Origin: Vibrio tasmaniensis | GTDB taxonomy: Bacteria; Pseudomonadota; Gammaproteobacteria; Enterobacterales; Vibrionaceae | Assembly (NCBI RefSeq): GCF_024347635.1 | Contig: NZ_AP025511.1 | Span: 372,001-436,000, forward strand | Length of the DNA: 64,000 bases | Reading direction: 5' to 3' | Shown here: one piece after another, positions 25,883 through 34,886 of the stretch | Layout: every line of letters begins with the position of its first letter | Numbering within the stretch: position 1 is the stretch's first letter | Notes under the pieces: model-generated | Seen by the model: the letters and a program-made list of their open reading frames with translations, nothing else | Told to the model about the DNA's origin: nothing | Database searches by the model: none | Translations under genes and position numbers: made by a program

Positions 25883-25946
25883 CATGCTCGTTAATCAATG
25901 GGTTAGTTGATCAATAGACATGTAAATCAATGGACTAGTTAATCAA
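25883..25946 (-). repeat. Four 16-bp tandem repeats spanning a stop codon
   Basis: On the minus strand the units (25931-25946, 25915-25930, 25899-25914, 25883-25898) each begin with TTGATYAAC or a close form, e.g. TTGATTAACTAGTCCA and TTGATCAACTAACCCA. The TAG stop of the lipoprotein gene is in the first unit. Confidence 0.8.
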
Positions 25947-26336
25947 CGGACACAAGCGACCTTTTTGTGCAGGTTGCGTCATTTCGATGTCACCTTGTAG
26001 AGAACGGTAAACGATGGTATTCCACACTTCACCATTATCCATTTCAAACTCAATAGCGTAATTCAAACCCGCGACAACCTGAGTTCGCACACTCAGAATC
26101 TGCTTTAGCTCAGCTGAAGTATTCATTTGTCCAAGAACCACATCTAAAGCTTGCTTAGCTTCTGGTGTGATAGCGCTTTGCGACCAACCACCCGTCAGGT
26201 TTTTAGTGCTACAGATCGGATTCGCTTTCTCTTGTGGTTTAGCAGGAACATCAGACTCCTGACTGCATCCTGCTAACACAGCAACACTAAACACGGTTGC
26301 TAATCCAAGTAATGATGTTAATCGTACTTTTTTCAT
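25935..26336 (-). CDS. Cystatin-like lipoprotein
   Basis: A 133-residue lipoprotein: signal peptide ending in the lipobox LAGC (Cys 23), then a linker and a domain that follows the cystatin plan. GGWS provides the N-terminal glycine, TPEAKQALDVVLGQMN the helix, and TQVVAGLNYAIEFEM contains the QxVxG loop (QVVAG) that cystatins insert into papain-type proteases. Two cysteines (PICST, RLCPL) could form a disulfide. It may inhibit cysteine proteases at the cell surface or periplasm; this is inferred from the motif only. GGAGGA precedes the ATG. The next residue after Cys 23 is Ser, so outer-membrane sorting is expected. Confidence 0.72.
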   Translation of the reverse strand: MKKVRLTSLLGLATVFSVAVLAGCSQESDVPAKPQEKANPICSTKNLTGGWSQSAITPEAKQALDVVLGQMNTSAELKQILSVRTQVVAGLNYAIEFEMDNGEVWNTIVYRSLQGDIEMTQPAQKGRLCPLIN

Positions 26337-26643
26337 GAATCCTCCTACATTGTTGATTCAGTCATTTACGAGAGATCACTCGTAATGATGTTTCATATGT
26401 AGGCAAGCTTAAACCTAAAATGTCATTACTTCATCAGAGATTCTGGTGTAACTACTCTATAAATACAGAGCACTGTCAGAAAAACAAAGCCGGACAATAA
26501 GCAGCCAAGTAAGTATTTGAGAATAAACTAATTTAGGGGTTCATGAATTGATTAAAAAATGGCGAAACCATGTTGTTTAGGATAAGTACAAGTAGTAAGA
26601 TTTCACTCTGAAATGCAGCTTGTTTTTGAGAAACTAAATGCAC
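26337..26643. other. luxM upstream region
   Basis: Divergent spacer between the lipoprotein gene and luxM, AT-rich, with no open frame. Quorum-sensing regulator sites may lie here, but I could not identify one with confidence. Confidence 0.4.
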
Positions 26644-26676
26644 AAAAAGTTAGAGTAACTTTATAAAGTAACGACT
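26644..26676 (+). ncRNA. Short hairpin motif in the luxM leader, shared with 48985-49023
   Basis: AAAAAGTTAGAGTAACT is followed by a palindromic ACTTTATAAAGT and AACGACT. At 48985 the same outer sequence (AAAAAGTTAGAGTAGCT and TAACGACT) flanks a different palindrome, CCTGAAACAGG. It is 84 bases before the luxM ATG. It may be an RNA structure or a DNA site. Confidence 0.35.
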
Positions 26677-26760
26677 CTCAAACATCAGCCATAGATACAC
26701 CTCTCATAAACGGGTACAAGTCACATAAAAATAATTGGTTAAACTTAGGCGGTTCACTAC

Positions 26761-27948
26761 ATGGAATTAATGTCGTCTTTAGGTTCACTGTTGGCTAGCA
26801 GCCTGCCTATCGAAAAAAAACAACAAGCTCTGGTTGAACTCGTACTCCACACTTATCAACCGCAACAGCGTACGGCTCTTTTCAAAACAGTGGCAGAACA
26901 CCGTCGAAGCCAAATAGAATTGCTTTTCCCTGAACATCAAACAAAAAGCGACTCAGTAATGTTTGAAGCGATGGACTACCGCGATCTGATTCAGCGCTAT
27001 CCAAATACCTTATCCGCAAAGGTTACTCTCTTAGAGGAAGCGGTAGGACAATGCTATATACATTGGTTGGACTTTTGGTGTGAATGTGAAATTTCCGCAA
27101 TCAAAGCAAAATTACCATTAAGCACCCATGCCCCTTATCCTATGGATCTGCCCATTAAAGATAGTGCTTACTATGGTGTGATCATTGACCAAATAGAAAA
27201 TAGTCAACTCATAGTACAAACGCCAACTTGCCCTCAAGGAGTACCAATCAGCGATGCTATTGCTTTAAGCAACCTTGAGGTTTTTATTAAAGGTGAGAAG
27301 TGGTATGAGATGCTACCTTTACTCCACTTATCACAAACAGGTAAGCACTTTATTCTACTCAAACACCCAACAGATGAAGCCTTTCCAACCCTAGTCTCTT
27401 CAGCCCTAATTCAAGATTGGTCAAAAAATGAAACTTGGCTAAGCTACGCCCCCCCTTTCTGTAACGACAAATGGAAGTACAGTTTATCCAGACGTGGCTA
27501 TGAGGGACTGGCAGAGCTACATATTTTTACTCCGCCGGCCCTATCAAAGTGTGACTCTATTCCAGAGTTCGATAATAAGTTCCAATTACAATTAGCCGAA
27601 ATGCAAGCTGTATGTGAAATACTACGCCTAACCGTGAGTGGAAATATTCAACAAAAAATCTACTTTCTTTATCTTGCTCAAAAAGAGATGCTCAACTTGT
27701 TACATCAAGCGGGCTATAAAATTGGTTTCACCATTATAGATCAACCTTTGATACTCGATTTTTACAAGGCTATCGAACCACAAGCATACTTGCCGCTAGG
27801 GTCTTGTGACTTGAACGAAACGAACTTACTGACTTACCGCGGGTTATGGAATATTGAACTGATGTTGAAGGCATTCAATCATGTCAACTTTCGAGACTAT
27901 AGACGGTGCCTCCGTGAAAATAAAAATACAGCGTGGCAAATAATATGA
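26761..27948 (+). CDS. luxM: Acyl-homoserine-lactone synthase, LuxM/AinS family
   Basis: A 395-residue autoinducer synthase of the LuxM/AinS type, which is unrelated to LuxI. It makes an acyl-homoserine lactone from S-adenosylmethionine and an acyl carrier. Identification rests on length (LuxM and AinS are about 400), on the C-terminal family pattern ([19 protein letters not shown]), and above all on the gene being directly upstream of an unmistakable luxN with an ATGA overlap. The acyl chain cannot be predicted from sequence. The ribosome site is weak (AGGCGG); a second ATG four codons in is possible. Confidence 0.9.
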   Translation: MELMSSLGSLLASSLPIEKKQQALVELVLHTYQPQQRTALFKTVAEHRRSQIELLFPEHQTKSDSVMFEAMDYRDLIQRYPNTLSAKVTLLEEAVGQCYIHWLDFWCECEISAIKAKLPLSTHAPYPMDLPIKDSAYYGVIIDQIENSQLIVQTPTCPQGVPISDAIALSNLEVFIKGEKWYEMLPLLHLSQTGKHFILLKHPTDEAFPTLVSSALIQDWSKNETWLSYAPPFCNDKWKYSLSRRGYEGLAELHIFTPPALSKCDSIPEFDNKFQLQLAEMQAVCEILRLTVSGNIQQKIYFLYLAQKEMLNLLHQAGYKIGFTIIDQPLILDFYKAIEPQAYLPLGSCDLNETNLLTYRGLWNIELMLKAFNHVNFRDYRRCLRENKNTAWQII

Positions 27949-30614
27949 AGACGTTTGATCTTGGGCTAGAGGCGATATTCTATGCTAAAGCCATCACTCT
28001 GCTTGCAACGGTCGCTGTTGTTGTAATGTGGCTGTTCTACTATTGTTATCGCCTTAAACAAAAGAACGAAGCGATAGTGGGGACACACCATGTACCTTAC
28101 ATCGCATATTCCGTCTGTATTATTACGTGGATCAGTAGCAATGCCTACTTCCATACCGACTTTTTGCCGGAACTTGGCTCCACAACAGCCATATTCGCAG
28201 CAAAGTTGGCCAACCTCAGCTCTTTCCTTGCTTTTGCCTTTGCGTATTACTTTTCATGTCAGCTCGCGGCCGAAAATCGCAATGGTAAAGTCTATAGGTG
28301 GCAACAAGCCATTCTCGCTAGTCTGGCGATCTACTCCTTCTATATCAATTTGACCCCAGGGTTAACGGTAGAAGATGTCACCATCACGGCACCAAGCCAA
28401 TTCATGATCGAGTTCGGTCCACACACACCATACTTTTTTATGGGGGTAATCAGCTTGATTGCCCTGACACTGGTTAATCTAGTGACCATGCGTACCAATG
28501 GCAGCAAGCTAACATTAGCCAAAACGAACTACATGATTACGGGCATCTTGGTGTTCATGCTATCCACCGCAACGATTCACATTGGCGTTGCCTATTTCCT
28601 ACGTGATTTCTCGCTCACTTGGCTTCCCCCTGCCTTATCGCTCAGTGAGATGTTATTTGTAGGTTATGCTCTACTGACCTCTCGCTTCTACAGTTTTAAA
28701 TACCTTACATACATAAGCCTTAATGTGCTTCTGGTATGTACAATATTGGTGATACCTCTTGGTACTGTATTTATTCCAATAACTAACAGCAACCAATGGT
28801 TATTAGCGATACCTATCTGCGCGATTATCGGTGTCGCATGGAGTCAAATCTACAAACGTGTAAGTCCTTACTCCTCATTACTTGTATTCAGAAACAAAAA
28901 GACACCAGTACAACAAATCCTCGCATTAGAAGAAGACTTCAAGTTGTCGATTGACGATGCCATGCGCCGTTTAGGTAGCCAACTGCAAATCCCAGAAGAC
29001 AAGCTTCGACTAGTTAACAGCAATTATAACGAAACCTTCTACGAAGATTACCTATCTAGCAAAGACTCCGTTCTAGTGTTCGATGAGCTTTCTGAAAAAC
29101 TCGATTATACTCAGCCAGCTAAGCGGTCACTAAAAGCACTTTATGACAAGATGAGTTCGAACAACACCGCGTTGGTAATGCCACTATTTGGACACAAAAA
29201 ATCAGTCACACACTTGCTAGTATCATCGCACAAAAGCAACAATCGTATGTTCTCTAATGAAGAGATTTCGGCACTGCAAACCTTGTTAACTAGAGTACAA
29301 AGCACAATCGAAGCCGACAGGCGTATTCGCCAAAGTCGTGCTCTGGCTAACTCAATCGCTCATGAGATGCGTAACCCACTCGCTCAAGTACAGCTGTATT
29401 TTGAGGTGTTAAAGCAGCACATTGATAATCAAGTACCAACTCAACAAATCTTGACTGACATTGAGAATGGCCAAGCAGCAATTCAACGCGGACGACAACT
29501 GATTGACATCATCTTGCGAGAAGTCAGTGACAACACCCCAGAACACGGCCCTGTAACGATGACCTCTATTCATAAAGCCGTGGATCAAGCCGTAAGTCAT
29601 TATGGCTTTGAAAATGAAAAGATCATTGAACGCATTCGTTTACCGCAACACGCTGATTTTGTGGCAAAGCTGAATGAAACCCTATTCAACTTCGTCATTT
29701 TCAACCTGATACGAAATGCAATCTATTACTTTGATTCTTACCCAGACAGCCAAATTGAGATCAGCACCAAAACTGGGCCTTACGAGAACATCCTCACATT
29801 CCGTGATACTGGCCCCGGCATTGACGAAACCATTGTTCATAAGGTCTTTGATGACTTTTTCTCTTTCCAAAAAAGCGGTGGTAGCGGCTTAGGACTGGGT
29901 TATTGTCAACGAGTGATGCGTTCATTTGGTGGCAGAGTAGAATGCCATTCCAAACTTGGTGAATTTACTGAGTTTCACCTGTACTTCCCTATTGTACCTA
30001 ATGCTCCAAAAGCGGAGACGCTGCGTACGCCTTATTTCAACGGTTGGAAACACAACCAATCGAGGGAAGATAAAGCCGAAGCTGATGTAAAACCAGAGAA
30101 CCAAACTCCAAGCGGTGATATAGAACCTGAACCGGCAAGTACCCTAACAGAAAGTACGCTAACAGAAAGTAAACAAACAGAACGCTCGCAAGCCGAAAAT
30201 CAACCAGCATCAAGCCATCTTGCACCAACGGTACTTATTGTTGATGACAAAGAAGTACAGCGCACACTTGTTCAGATGTATTTGAACCGATTGGGCGTTA
30301 ACAGTTTGCAAGCCAAAAACGGGGAAAATGCCGTCGAGTTGTTCAGAACACACAAAGTTGATTTGGTCTTAATGGACGTACAAATGCCGATAATGAATGG
30401 TTTTGACGCAAGCTTGATCATTAAGGCACGCTCACCTCAAACACCAATTATTGCTTTGTCTGGTGAATCAGGACAACGTGAACTCGACATGATCAGTAAG
30501 TTGATGGACGGCCGCTTAGAGAAGCCAACCTCATTGGATGCGCTGCAAGACGTGCTTGATAGTTGGTTGAGAAAAGACGCAACGTCTAACGCTTCTAAGG
30601 AAACAGAGAATTAG
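27945..30614 (+). CDS. luxN: Autoinducer sensor hybrid histidine kinase LuxN
   Basis: An 889-residue inner-membrane receptor for the LuxM signal, very close in sequence to V. harveyi LuxN as I remember it. Nine hydrophobic helices span about residues 8-285, the kinase DHp has H473 in [13 protein letters not shown], the ATPase has [11 protein letters not shown] and [14 protein letters not shown], and the receiver has D811 in [14 protein letters not shown]. In the known pathway it passes phosphate to LuxU and LuxO without ligand. The start is ATG 27945 overlapping the luxM stop. The linker before the receiver (about 705-765) is long and contains a 15-bp repeat ([10 protein letters not shown]). 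Confidence 0.97.
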   Translation: MKTFDLGLEAIFYAKAITLLATVAVVVMWLFYYCYRLKQKNEAIVGTHHVPYIAYSVCIITWISSNAYFHTDFLPELGSTTAIFAAKLANLSSFLAFAFAYYFSCQLAAENRNGKVYRWQQAILASLAIYSFYINLTPGLTVEDVTITAPSQFMIEFGPHTPYFFMGVISLIALTLVNLVTMRTNGSKLTLAKTNYMITGILVFMLSTATIHIGVAYFLRDFSLTWLPPALSLSEMLFVGYALLTSRFYSFKYLTYISLNVLLVCTILVIPLGTVFIPITNSNQWLLAIPICAIIGVAWSQIYKRVSPYSSLLVFRNKKTPVQQILALEEDFKLSIDDAMRRLGSQLQIPEDKLRLVNSNYNETFYEDYLSSKDSVLVFDELSEKLDYTQPAKRSLKALYDKMSSNNTALVMPLFGHKKSVTHLLVSSHKSNNRMFSNEEISALQTLLTRVQSTIEADRRIRQSRALANSIAHEMRNPLAQVQLYFEVLKQHIDNQVPTQQILTDIENGQAAIQRGRQLIDIILREVSDNTPEHGPVTMTSIHKAVDQAVSHYGFENEKIIERIRLPQHADFVAKLNETLFNFVIFNLIRNAIYYFDSYPDSQIEISTKTGPYENILTFRDTGPGIDETIVHKVFDDFFSFQKSGGSGLGLGYCQRVMRSFGGRVECHSKLGEFTEFHLYFPIVPNAPKAETLRTPYFNGWKHNQSREDKAEADVKPENQTPSGDIEPEPASTLTESTLTESKQTERSQAENQPASSHLAPTVLIVDDKEVQRTLVQMYLNRLGVNSLQAKNGENAVELFRTHKVDLVLMDVQMPIMNGFDASLIIKARSPQTPIIALSGESGQRELDMISKLMDGRLEKPTSLDALQDVLDSWLRKDATSNASKETEN
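30144..30188 (+). repeat. 15-bp tandem repeats in the luxN linker
   Basis: CTAACAGAAAGTACG, CTAACAGAAAGTAAA and CAAACAGAACGCTCG encode [10 protein letters not shown] and QTERS between kinase and receiver. Confidence 0.75.
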
Positions 30615-30695
30615 TATTAAACACCGTAATATCACTCATCATCCGATCTTCACGATTAAACCAGTGATATCAGCAGAGCAATACAGTAGTTAATC

Positions 30696-30735
30696 AAAAC
30701 TCCTGTCAAGAGTACTTCTTGATAGGGAGTTTTGC
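30696..30735 (+). terminator. Terminator-like hairpin after luxN
   Basis: CAAAACTCC-TGTCAAG pairs with CTTGATA-GGGAGTTTTG around a seven-base loop, 80 bp after the luxN stop. The T-run is inside the right arm. Confidence 0.65.
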
Positions 30736-30943
30736 ATTGGAGTCATTGGCTCTATAACTCTACAGTATCTAAGTATTCACTTGACCGGCATTGACTCTAA
30801 TTGATTAATTTTTAGAACAATAACCTTGAACGTTCAGATAAGTAGATGAGTTATACCTTGTTTAACTCGTGAAACAATTCCATGATTTATAAGGTAAAAC
30901 GGTTTATACATAATAATGTGTTATTTAAAGTACTGAAATTATC
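30736..30943. other. Intergenic, no gene seen
   Basis: AT-rich spacer between luxN and the MFS gene; expected to hold the MFS promoter. No repeat or open frame with a ribosome site noticed. Confidence 0.4.
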
Positions 30944-32275
30944 ATGACGCTCAAAGAAATCCTGAAAATTCCCAATGTCCGCTACTTCTTAATGTTCAGA
31001 AGCAGCTACTTTGCGCGTTTTTATTACCCTATTTTTACCCTACTTTATTTAGATTACGGGCTAACCCTATCTCAATTCGCGATGCTCAATGTAGTGTGGG
31101 CTGCCACCATTGTGCTTGCTGAAGTACCGTCTGGCGCATTCGCCGATACCTTAGGCCGCAAGAAACTGGTGGTGCTGTCTTCGATTGTGATGTTCATTGA
31201 GATCGCCATGATCGCTCTTGTGCCGACCGGAGATGCCAATCTAGTCTTCATTGTGTTTCTGGTTAACCGAATTCTCAGTGGCTTAGCGATGGCACTGGCC
31301 AGCGGCGCCGACGAGGCATTGGCTTACGACACCTTAAAAGAACAAGGCAATGAAGAGCTGTGGCCGCGAGTCCTGCAAATCCAACTTCGTGTCGCCTCAA
31401 CCGTCGGTATATTTGTTACCTTGATTGGTGCGGCGATGTACGATGTAAGCTTTATGGCAAACATCTTTCATTTCCTCGGATTAGGCGAACCAGAAAGCAC
31501 CAAAGACCTGATGCGCATCCCTGTTTTCGCTACCCTGTTTGTTGCGATGATCGCCATTTATGCTGCAGTTAACATGCGCGAAGAGAAAAAGGTGATGCCA
31601 AGTGACCAAACCAAATTGGCAACCACCATCGCCAGCCTTAAATTAACGGCTGACACAGGTAAGTGGGTACTTGCTACGCCTTACGTGTTATTCATTTTGC
31701 TCTACTACAGCCTTTTCGAACACACCTCACGAATGTTCTTAACCATGAACAGCCAATACTATCTGGCCATCGATATTCCAATTATCTATTTCGGTTTTAT
31801 CGGTGCGGGAATCAGTTTACTTAAAATCATCCTTGCAGGGCAAAGCCGTAGATTGGCAGAAAGCATCGAGCCTAAAACCTTTGTTTTGGTCATGGGGTTA
31901 GCAAGTATCGCGACCTACTATTGGATCAGTTTAGGTTGGTCGATTTATGGCGTACTTCCTGCGTTGGTGCTGATCTTTATCATCATGACGATGAACATTT
32001 TCATCAGTTACCACTTAAACAAAAAGACCGAGTCACATAACCGCGCCACGGTTCTTAGCTTCAAAGGTTTGATGTTCAACCTCGGATACGGGCTGATCGG
32101 TATTTTGTATGCTTACTACTACAAGTTGGTATCCAATAATTACACCTCGCAAGAAATAGAGCAAAACCTCGCCTTCTTAGCATCGCTATCTTCTTTCTGT
32201 TATTACTTCGCCTTATTGTTCGTTTCGATCAGCGCGCTGTTCTATTTCAAAAACAAGAAGGATCCTATCTTTTGA
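30944..32275 (+). CDS. MFS transporter
   Basis: A 443-residue inner-membrane carrier with about twelve helices and the MFS motif between helices 2 and 3, LAEVPSGAFADTLGRKKLVV (near residue 60). The N-terminal helix contains FYYPIFTLLYLDYGLTLSQF, a pattern shared by a subgroup of MFS proteins with unknown cargo. A loop at about 175-185 (GLGEPESTKD) and a central cytoplasmic loop divide two halves. No neighbour tells the substrate. The stop codon lies in a weak 19-bp repeat (TTGAAGA at 32272 and 32291). Confidence 0.85.
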   Translation: MTLKEILKIPNVRYFLMFRSSYFARFYYPIFTLLYLDYGLTLSQFAMLNVVWAATIVLAEVPSGAFADTLGRKKLVVLSSIVMFIEIAMIALVPTGDANLVFIVFLVNRILSGLAMALASGADEALAYDTLKEQGNEELWPRVLQIQLRVASTVGIFVTLIGAAMYDVSFMANIFHFLGLGEPESTKDLMRIPVFATLFVAMIAIYAAVNMREEKKVMPSDQTKLATTIASLKLTADTGKWVLATPYVLFILLYYSLFEHTSRMFLTMNSQYYLAIDIPIIYFGFIGAGISLLKIILAGQSRRLAESIEPKTFVLVMGLASIATYYWISLGWSIYGVLPALVLIFIIMTMNIFISYHLNKKTESHNRATVLSFKGLMFNLGYGLIGILYAYYYKLVSNNYTSQEIEQNLAFLASLSSFCYYFALLFVSISALFYFKNKKDPIF

Positions 32276-32417
32276 AGAAAGCGTCGATCTTTGAAGAGCA
32301 TAGTGATGACGAATCAGGAGTAAAGATGAGCCTCTGGTTATAAATAGACCATGTCGCTTCTTATCATGTTGTTTTTTGTTAGTATAATCATAAAATTACA
32401 TAACACATGGAAGCGTC

Positions 32418-33299
32418 ATGTCTTTTAGTTGGATAGCCTTTACTCTTCTCGCAGCCTTCAGCCAATCTTGGCGCAATGCATTTCAAAGTAAACTAGCGGG
32501 CACAATGAGTGTGGCTGGCGTGACGTTAGCTCGCTTTATTTGGGCTGGCCCAATCGCACTTATTTATCTCTGCGCACTATACCAATGGCAGCCAGTAACC
32601 ACGCCTGATTTTTCCGGTGAGTTTGGTTTTTACATCGTTGCCGCAGCGATTATGCAGATCCTCGCAACAGGCTTGATGGTGATGCTATTTAAGCTCGAAA
32701 ACTATGCGATAGGAGCCGGACTGGCCAAATGTGAAGCTCCCGTATCGGCTGTACTATCCGTATTGTTTTTTGGTACTGCTTTGACACTAACAGGTTGGAT
32801 CGGAGTGCTTATTGGCACATTTGGCGTGCTAATCATGAGTAGCTCTTCAGGCTGGCGAAGCTTGTCTCCAAAAGTGTTTTTGTTAGGTATGGCGTGTAGC
32901 ACTGCTTTTGCTTTAACGTCTCTTTGGGTACGTGAAGCAAGCTTGAGCATCGGACTGCCCTTTCCTCATAGTGCTGCATGGGTGCTGTTCCTAGTTATTT
33001 CCCTTCAGACCGTGATCATCTGTACGTATCTCTTTTTCAGAGAACGCGACACGTTGCGCCAGATATTCACGAAGTCGAAACTGGTGATCATGACAAGCCT
33101 AGCGAGTGTGATTGGTTCTCTTGGTTGGTTTAGCGCAATGTCACTTCAAGCCGTACCGTACGTAAAGACACTCGGGCAAGTCGAAGTGATCTTCATGGTG
33201 TTGATATCCTATTTCTGGTTAGGGCAAAGCATCGCGCGCAAAGACATTCTTGCGCTCATCTTACTTTCTATCGCCGCTGTACTAGTGATGTGGCAATAA
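32418..33299 (+). CDS. EamA/DMT-family permease
   Basis: A 293-residue membrane protein with ten hydrophobic helices in two EamA repeats. Family features: WRNAFQSKLAG in the first helix pair, LAKCEAPVSAVLSVLFFGTALTLTGW ending the first repeat and VIFMVLISYFWLGQSIARKD ending the second. DMT proteins usually export amino acids or metabolites; the substrate is unknown. It stands alone 180 bp upstream of the PhyH gene. Confidence 0.85.
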   Translation: MSFSWIAFTLLAAFSQSWRNAFQSKLAGTMSVAGVTLARFIWAGPIALIYLCALYQWQPVTTPDFSGEFGFYIVAAAIMQILATGLMVMLFKLENYAIGAGLAKCEAPVSAVLSVLFFGTALTLTGWIGVLIGTFGVLIMSSSSGWRSLSPKVFLLGMACSTAFALTSLWVREASLSIGLPFPHSAAWVLFLVISLQTVIICTYLFFRERDTLRQIFTKSKLVIMTSLASVIGSLGWFSAMSLQAVPYVKTLGQVEVIFMVLISYFWLGQSIARKDILALILLSIAAVLVMWQ

Positions 33300-33483
33300 G
33301 CGAGTAATGTAACTACAAACTGAATCGCTAGACATTGCCTATAGATCTAGTAAATCCGTACCTTTTTAGCTGTAACGCGCCTTTTTATAGATCACTAGTT
33401 ACTTGGTTGAATCACGAGTGTCTGGCATTATGCGCCCAAGAAATCTGTGGTTATTGCACGGTAAAGAATTAAGAAGGTAATCA

Positions 33484-34272
33484 GTGGTAGAAAGCAGCCA
33501 ACAATTAAGTGACCGTTACGATGAACATGGTTACTTTGTTATCAGAAATTATTTCGATGAAGCTCAGGTAGCATCGCTTAGGAAAGTCGTACTGAAATTC
33601 CATGAGTCATGGAAAGCAGACAACGAAGAGTTCTATCAAGAAGAAGCTTTTAACTCGTCTCTAATTACGGGAAGCGAGTATTTGCCTACCGACGATAGAA
33701 GCGTGCTATTCGACTTCATCAGCTCAAAACAAGTGATGGATGTGGTTGATGCGGTGATTCCGAACAAACCGGCATTCATGAATACGCAGCTGTTCTTCAA
33801 CCCGGTAAACCCGCAACAAAAAGACTTCTGGCATCGTGACTGTCAATATGACTATGACATTGATGACCAGATGAAAGTCATCATGGAAACTCAGGTTCTG
33901 CACCTGCGTGTCCCTCTATTTGATGAACCCGGTATGGAGCTTATCCCTGGCACACACAAGCGCTGGGACAACGAAGAAGAGTACAATGTTCGCCAAGAAG
34001 AAAATGGCAAAGTGAGCAGTGATGACATCTCTGGCGGTAAGCAGATACCATTAGCTGCCGGTGACTTATTGGTGTTTTCAGCGGATATGATCCACCGAGG
34101 CCGATATGGCTTGGATCGTTTGGCTTTGGATATTTTGATCTTCGATTCGGCGGCAGACTATGTCGACTACGTTGATGACGATTGTTTACCAACACCAGCC
34201 ATGTTGAGCAATATTGCTGATCCAAGGCTGTTTATGAACACGCTACACTTAAAATCGATGCAGTGCTCGTAA
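33484..34272 (+). CDS. Phytanoyl-CoA dioxygenase (PhyH) family protein
   Basis: A 262-residue Fe(II)/2-oxoglutarate oxygenase. The iron facial triad is visible as His and Asp in DFWHRDCQYDYD (near residue 118) and the distal His in FSADMIHRGRYG (near 202), with Arg just after for 2-oxoglutarate. Substrates of this family range from lipids to small natural products, so it is not assigned. The start is GTG 33484 with AAGAAGG upstream. The last 85 bases, up to and including the stop codon, recur at 37964-38050 as an orphan fragment on the far side of an accessory segment. Confidence 0.85.
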   Translation: MVESSQQLSDRYDEHGYFVIRNYFDEAQVASLRKVVLKFHESWKADNEEFYQEEAFNSSLITGSEYLPTDDRSVLFDFISSKQVMDVVDAVIPNKPAFMNTQLFFNPVNPQQKDFWHRDCQYDYDIDDQMKVIMETQVLHLRVPLFDEPGMELIPGTHKRWDNEEEYNVRQEENGKVSSDDISGGKQIPLAAGDLLVFSADMIHRGRYGLDRLALDILIFDSAADYVDYVDDDCLPTPAMLSNIADPRLFMNTLHLKSMQCS

Positions 34273-34390
34273 GCGGTTAAAACAGTTGTATAAAAGTCAC
34301 GTGTCTTGAAAATAATAACGAATATGTTCACACTTTGTTCATGGCGGTCGCAATAAGATAGCTTCATATTCAATATTCGAGATAAGCAAT

Positions 34391-34732
34391 ATGAAAAAAT
34401 TAATTACTAGCATTTCGCTACTTACAGCACTTTTTGCAGGTACCGCTTTCGCAGAAGTCAATGGTGAAGATTTTAATGAATTCCCTAAACAAGATGCTGC
34501 GCACTGCTTTGGTTGGGCGGCAGGCCTAGATAAAGATCAAGACTACGCCAAGTTTATTGTCGAACTATCGAAAGACCGCACTGTGAGTGTCAAAGAAGAC
34601 CCTTATATAATGGAAGAATTCGGTACTGCAATGGGGTATTCAGAAGCAATGTTAGAATTTGCAGGCAAAGAAGCAGCGGACGAAAAATATAAACTAATCT
34701 GCGACCCAATAAAACAAAGCTATGGCTTTTGA
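34391..34732 (+). CDS. Small exported protein of unknown function
   Basis: A 113-residue protein with a signal peptide (KKLITSISLLTALFAGTAFA, cut near residue 21). The mature part is acidic and helical with two cysteines (AHCFGWAAGL, LICDPI) likely to form a disulfide. I do not recognise the family. It lies inside the segment bounded by the two phyH 3' copies. Its terminator-like palindrome (AAAGGCTCC-ACAT-GGAGCCTTT) has been split by the IS element. Confidence 0.7.
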   Translation: MKKLITSISLLTALFAGTAFAEVNGEDFNEFPKQDAAHCFGWAAGLDKDQDYAKFIVELSKDRTVSVKEDPYIMEEFGTAMGYSEAMLEFAGKEAADEKYKLICDPIKQSYGF

Positions 34733-34775
34733 TCGCGGAGTTTCACTGCTACGTCAAAGACTTGATACAAAGGCT

Positions 34776-34783
34776 CCACATGG
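34776..34783 (+). repeat. Left target-site duplication of the IS element
   Basis: CCACATGG directly before the left end; the same eight bases follow the right end at 36287-36294. Confidence 0.85.
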
Positions 34784-34799
34784 CTGTCTCTTATACACA

Positions 34800-34830
34800 A
34801 ATCCCTAAGCCACGCTTAGGGATTTTTTTT
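34800..34830 (+). terminator. Terminator inside the left end of the IS element
   Basis: Eleven-base stem AATCCCTAAGC/GCTTAGGGATT with loop CAC and an eight-T run, between the left end and the transposase gene. It would stop transcription entering from the flank. Confidence 0.9.
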
Positions 34831-34886
34831 GAACTATTTTTAGGTTTCATGATCTGATCATCTAAGCAATGACAAGGATGATTATC

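Noticed and set aside
26761..27948. LuxI-type synthase
   Set aside because: No LuxI motifs; the length and pairing with luxN point to the LuxM/AinS family.
34167..34373. Minus-strand frames with similar proteins at 34167-34373 and 37907-38149
   Set aside because: Their similarity only reflects the duplicated phyH 3' end on the plus strand; neither is a gene.
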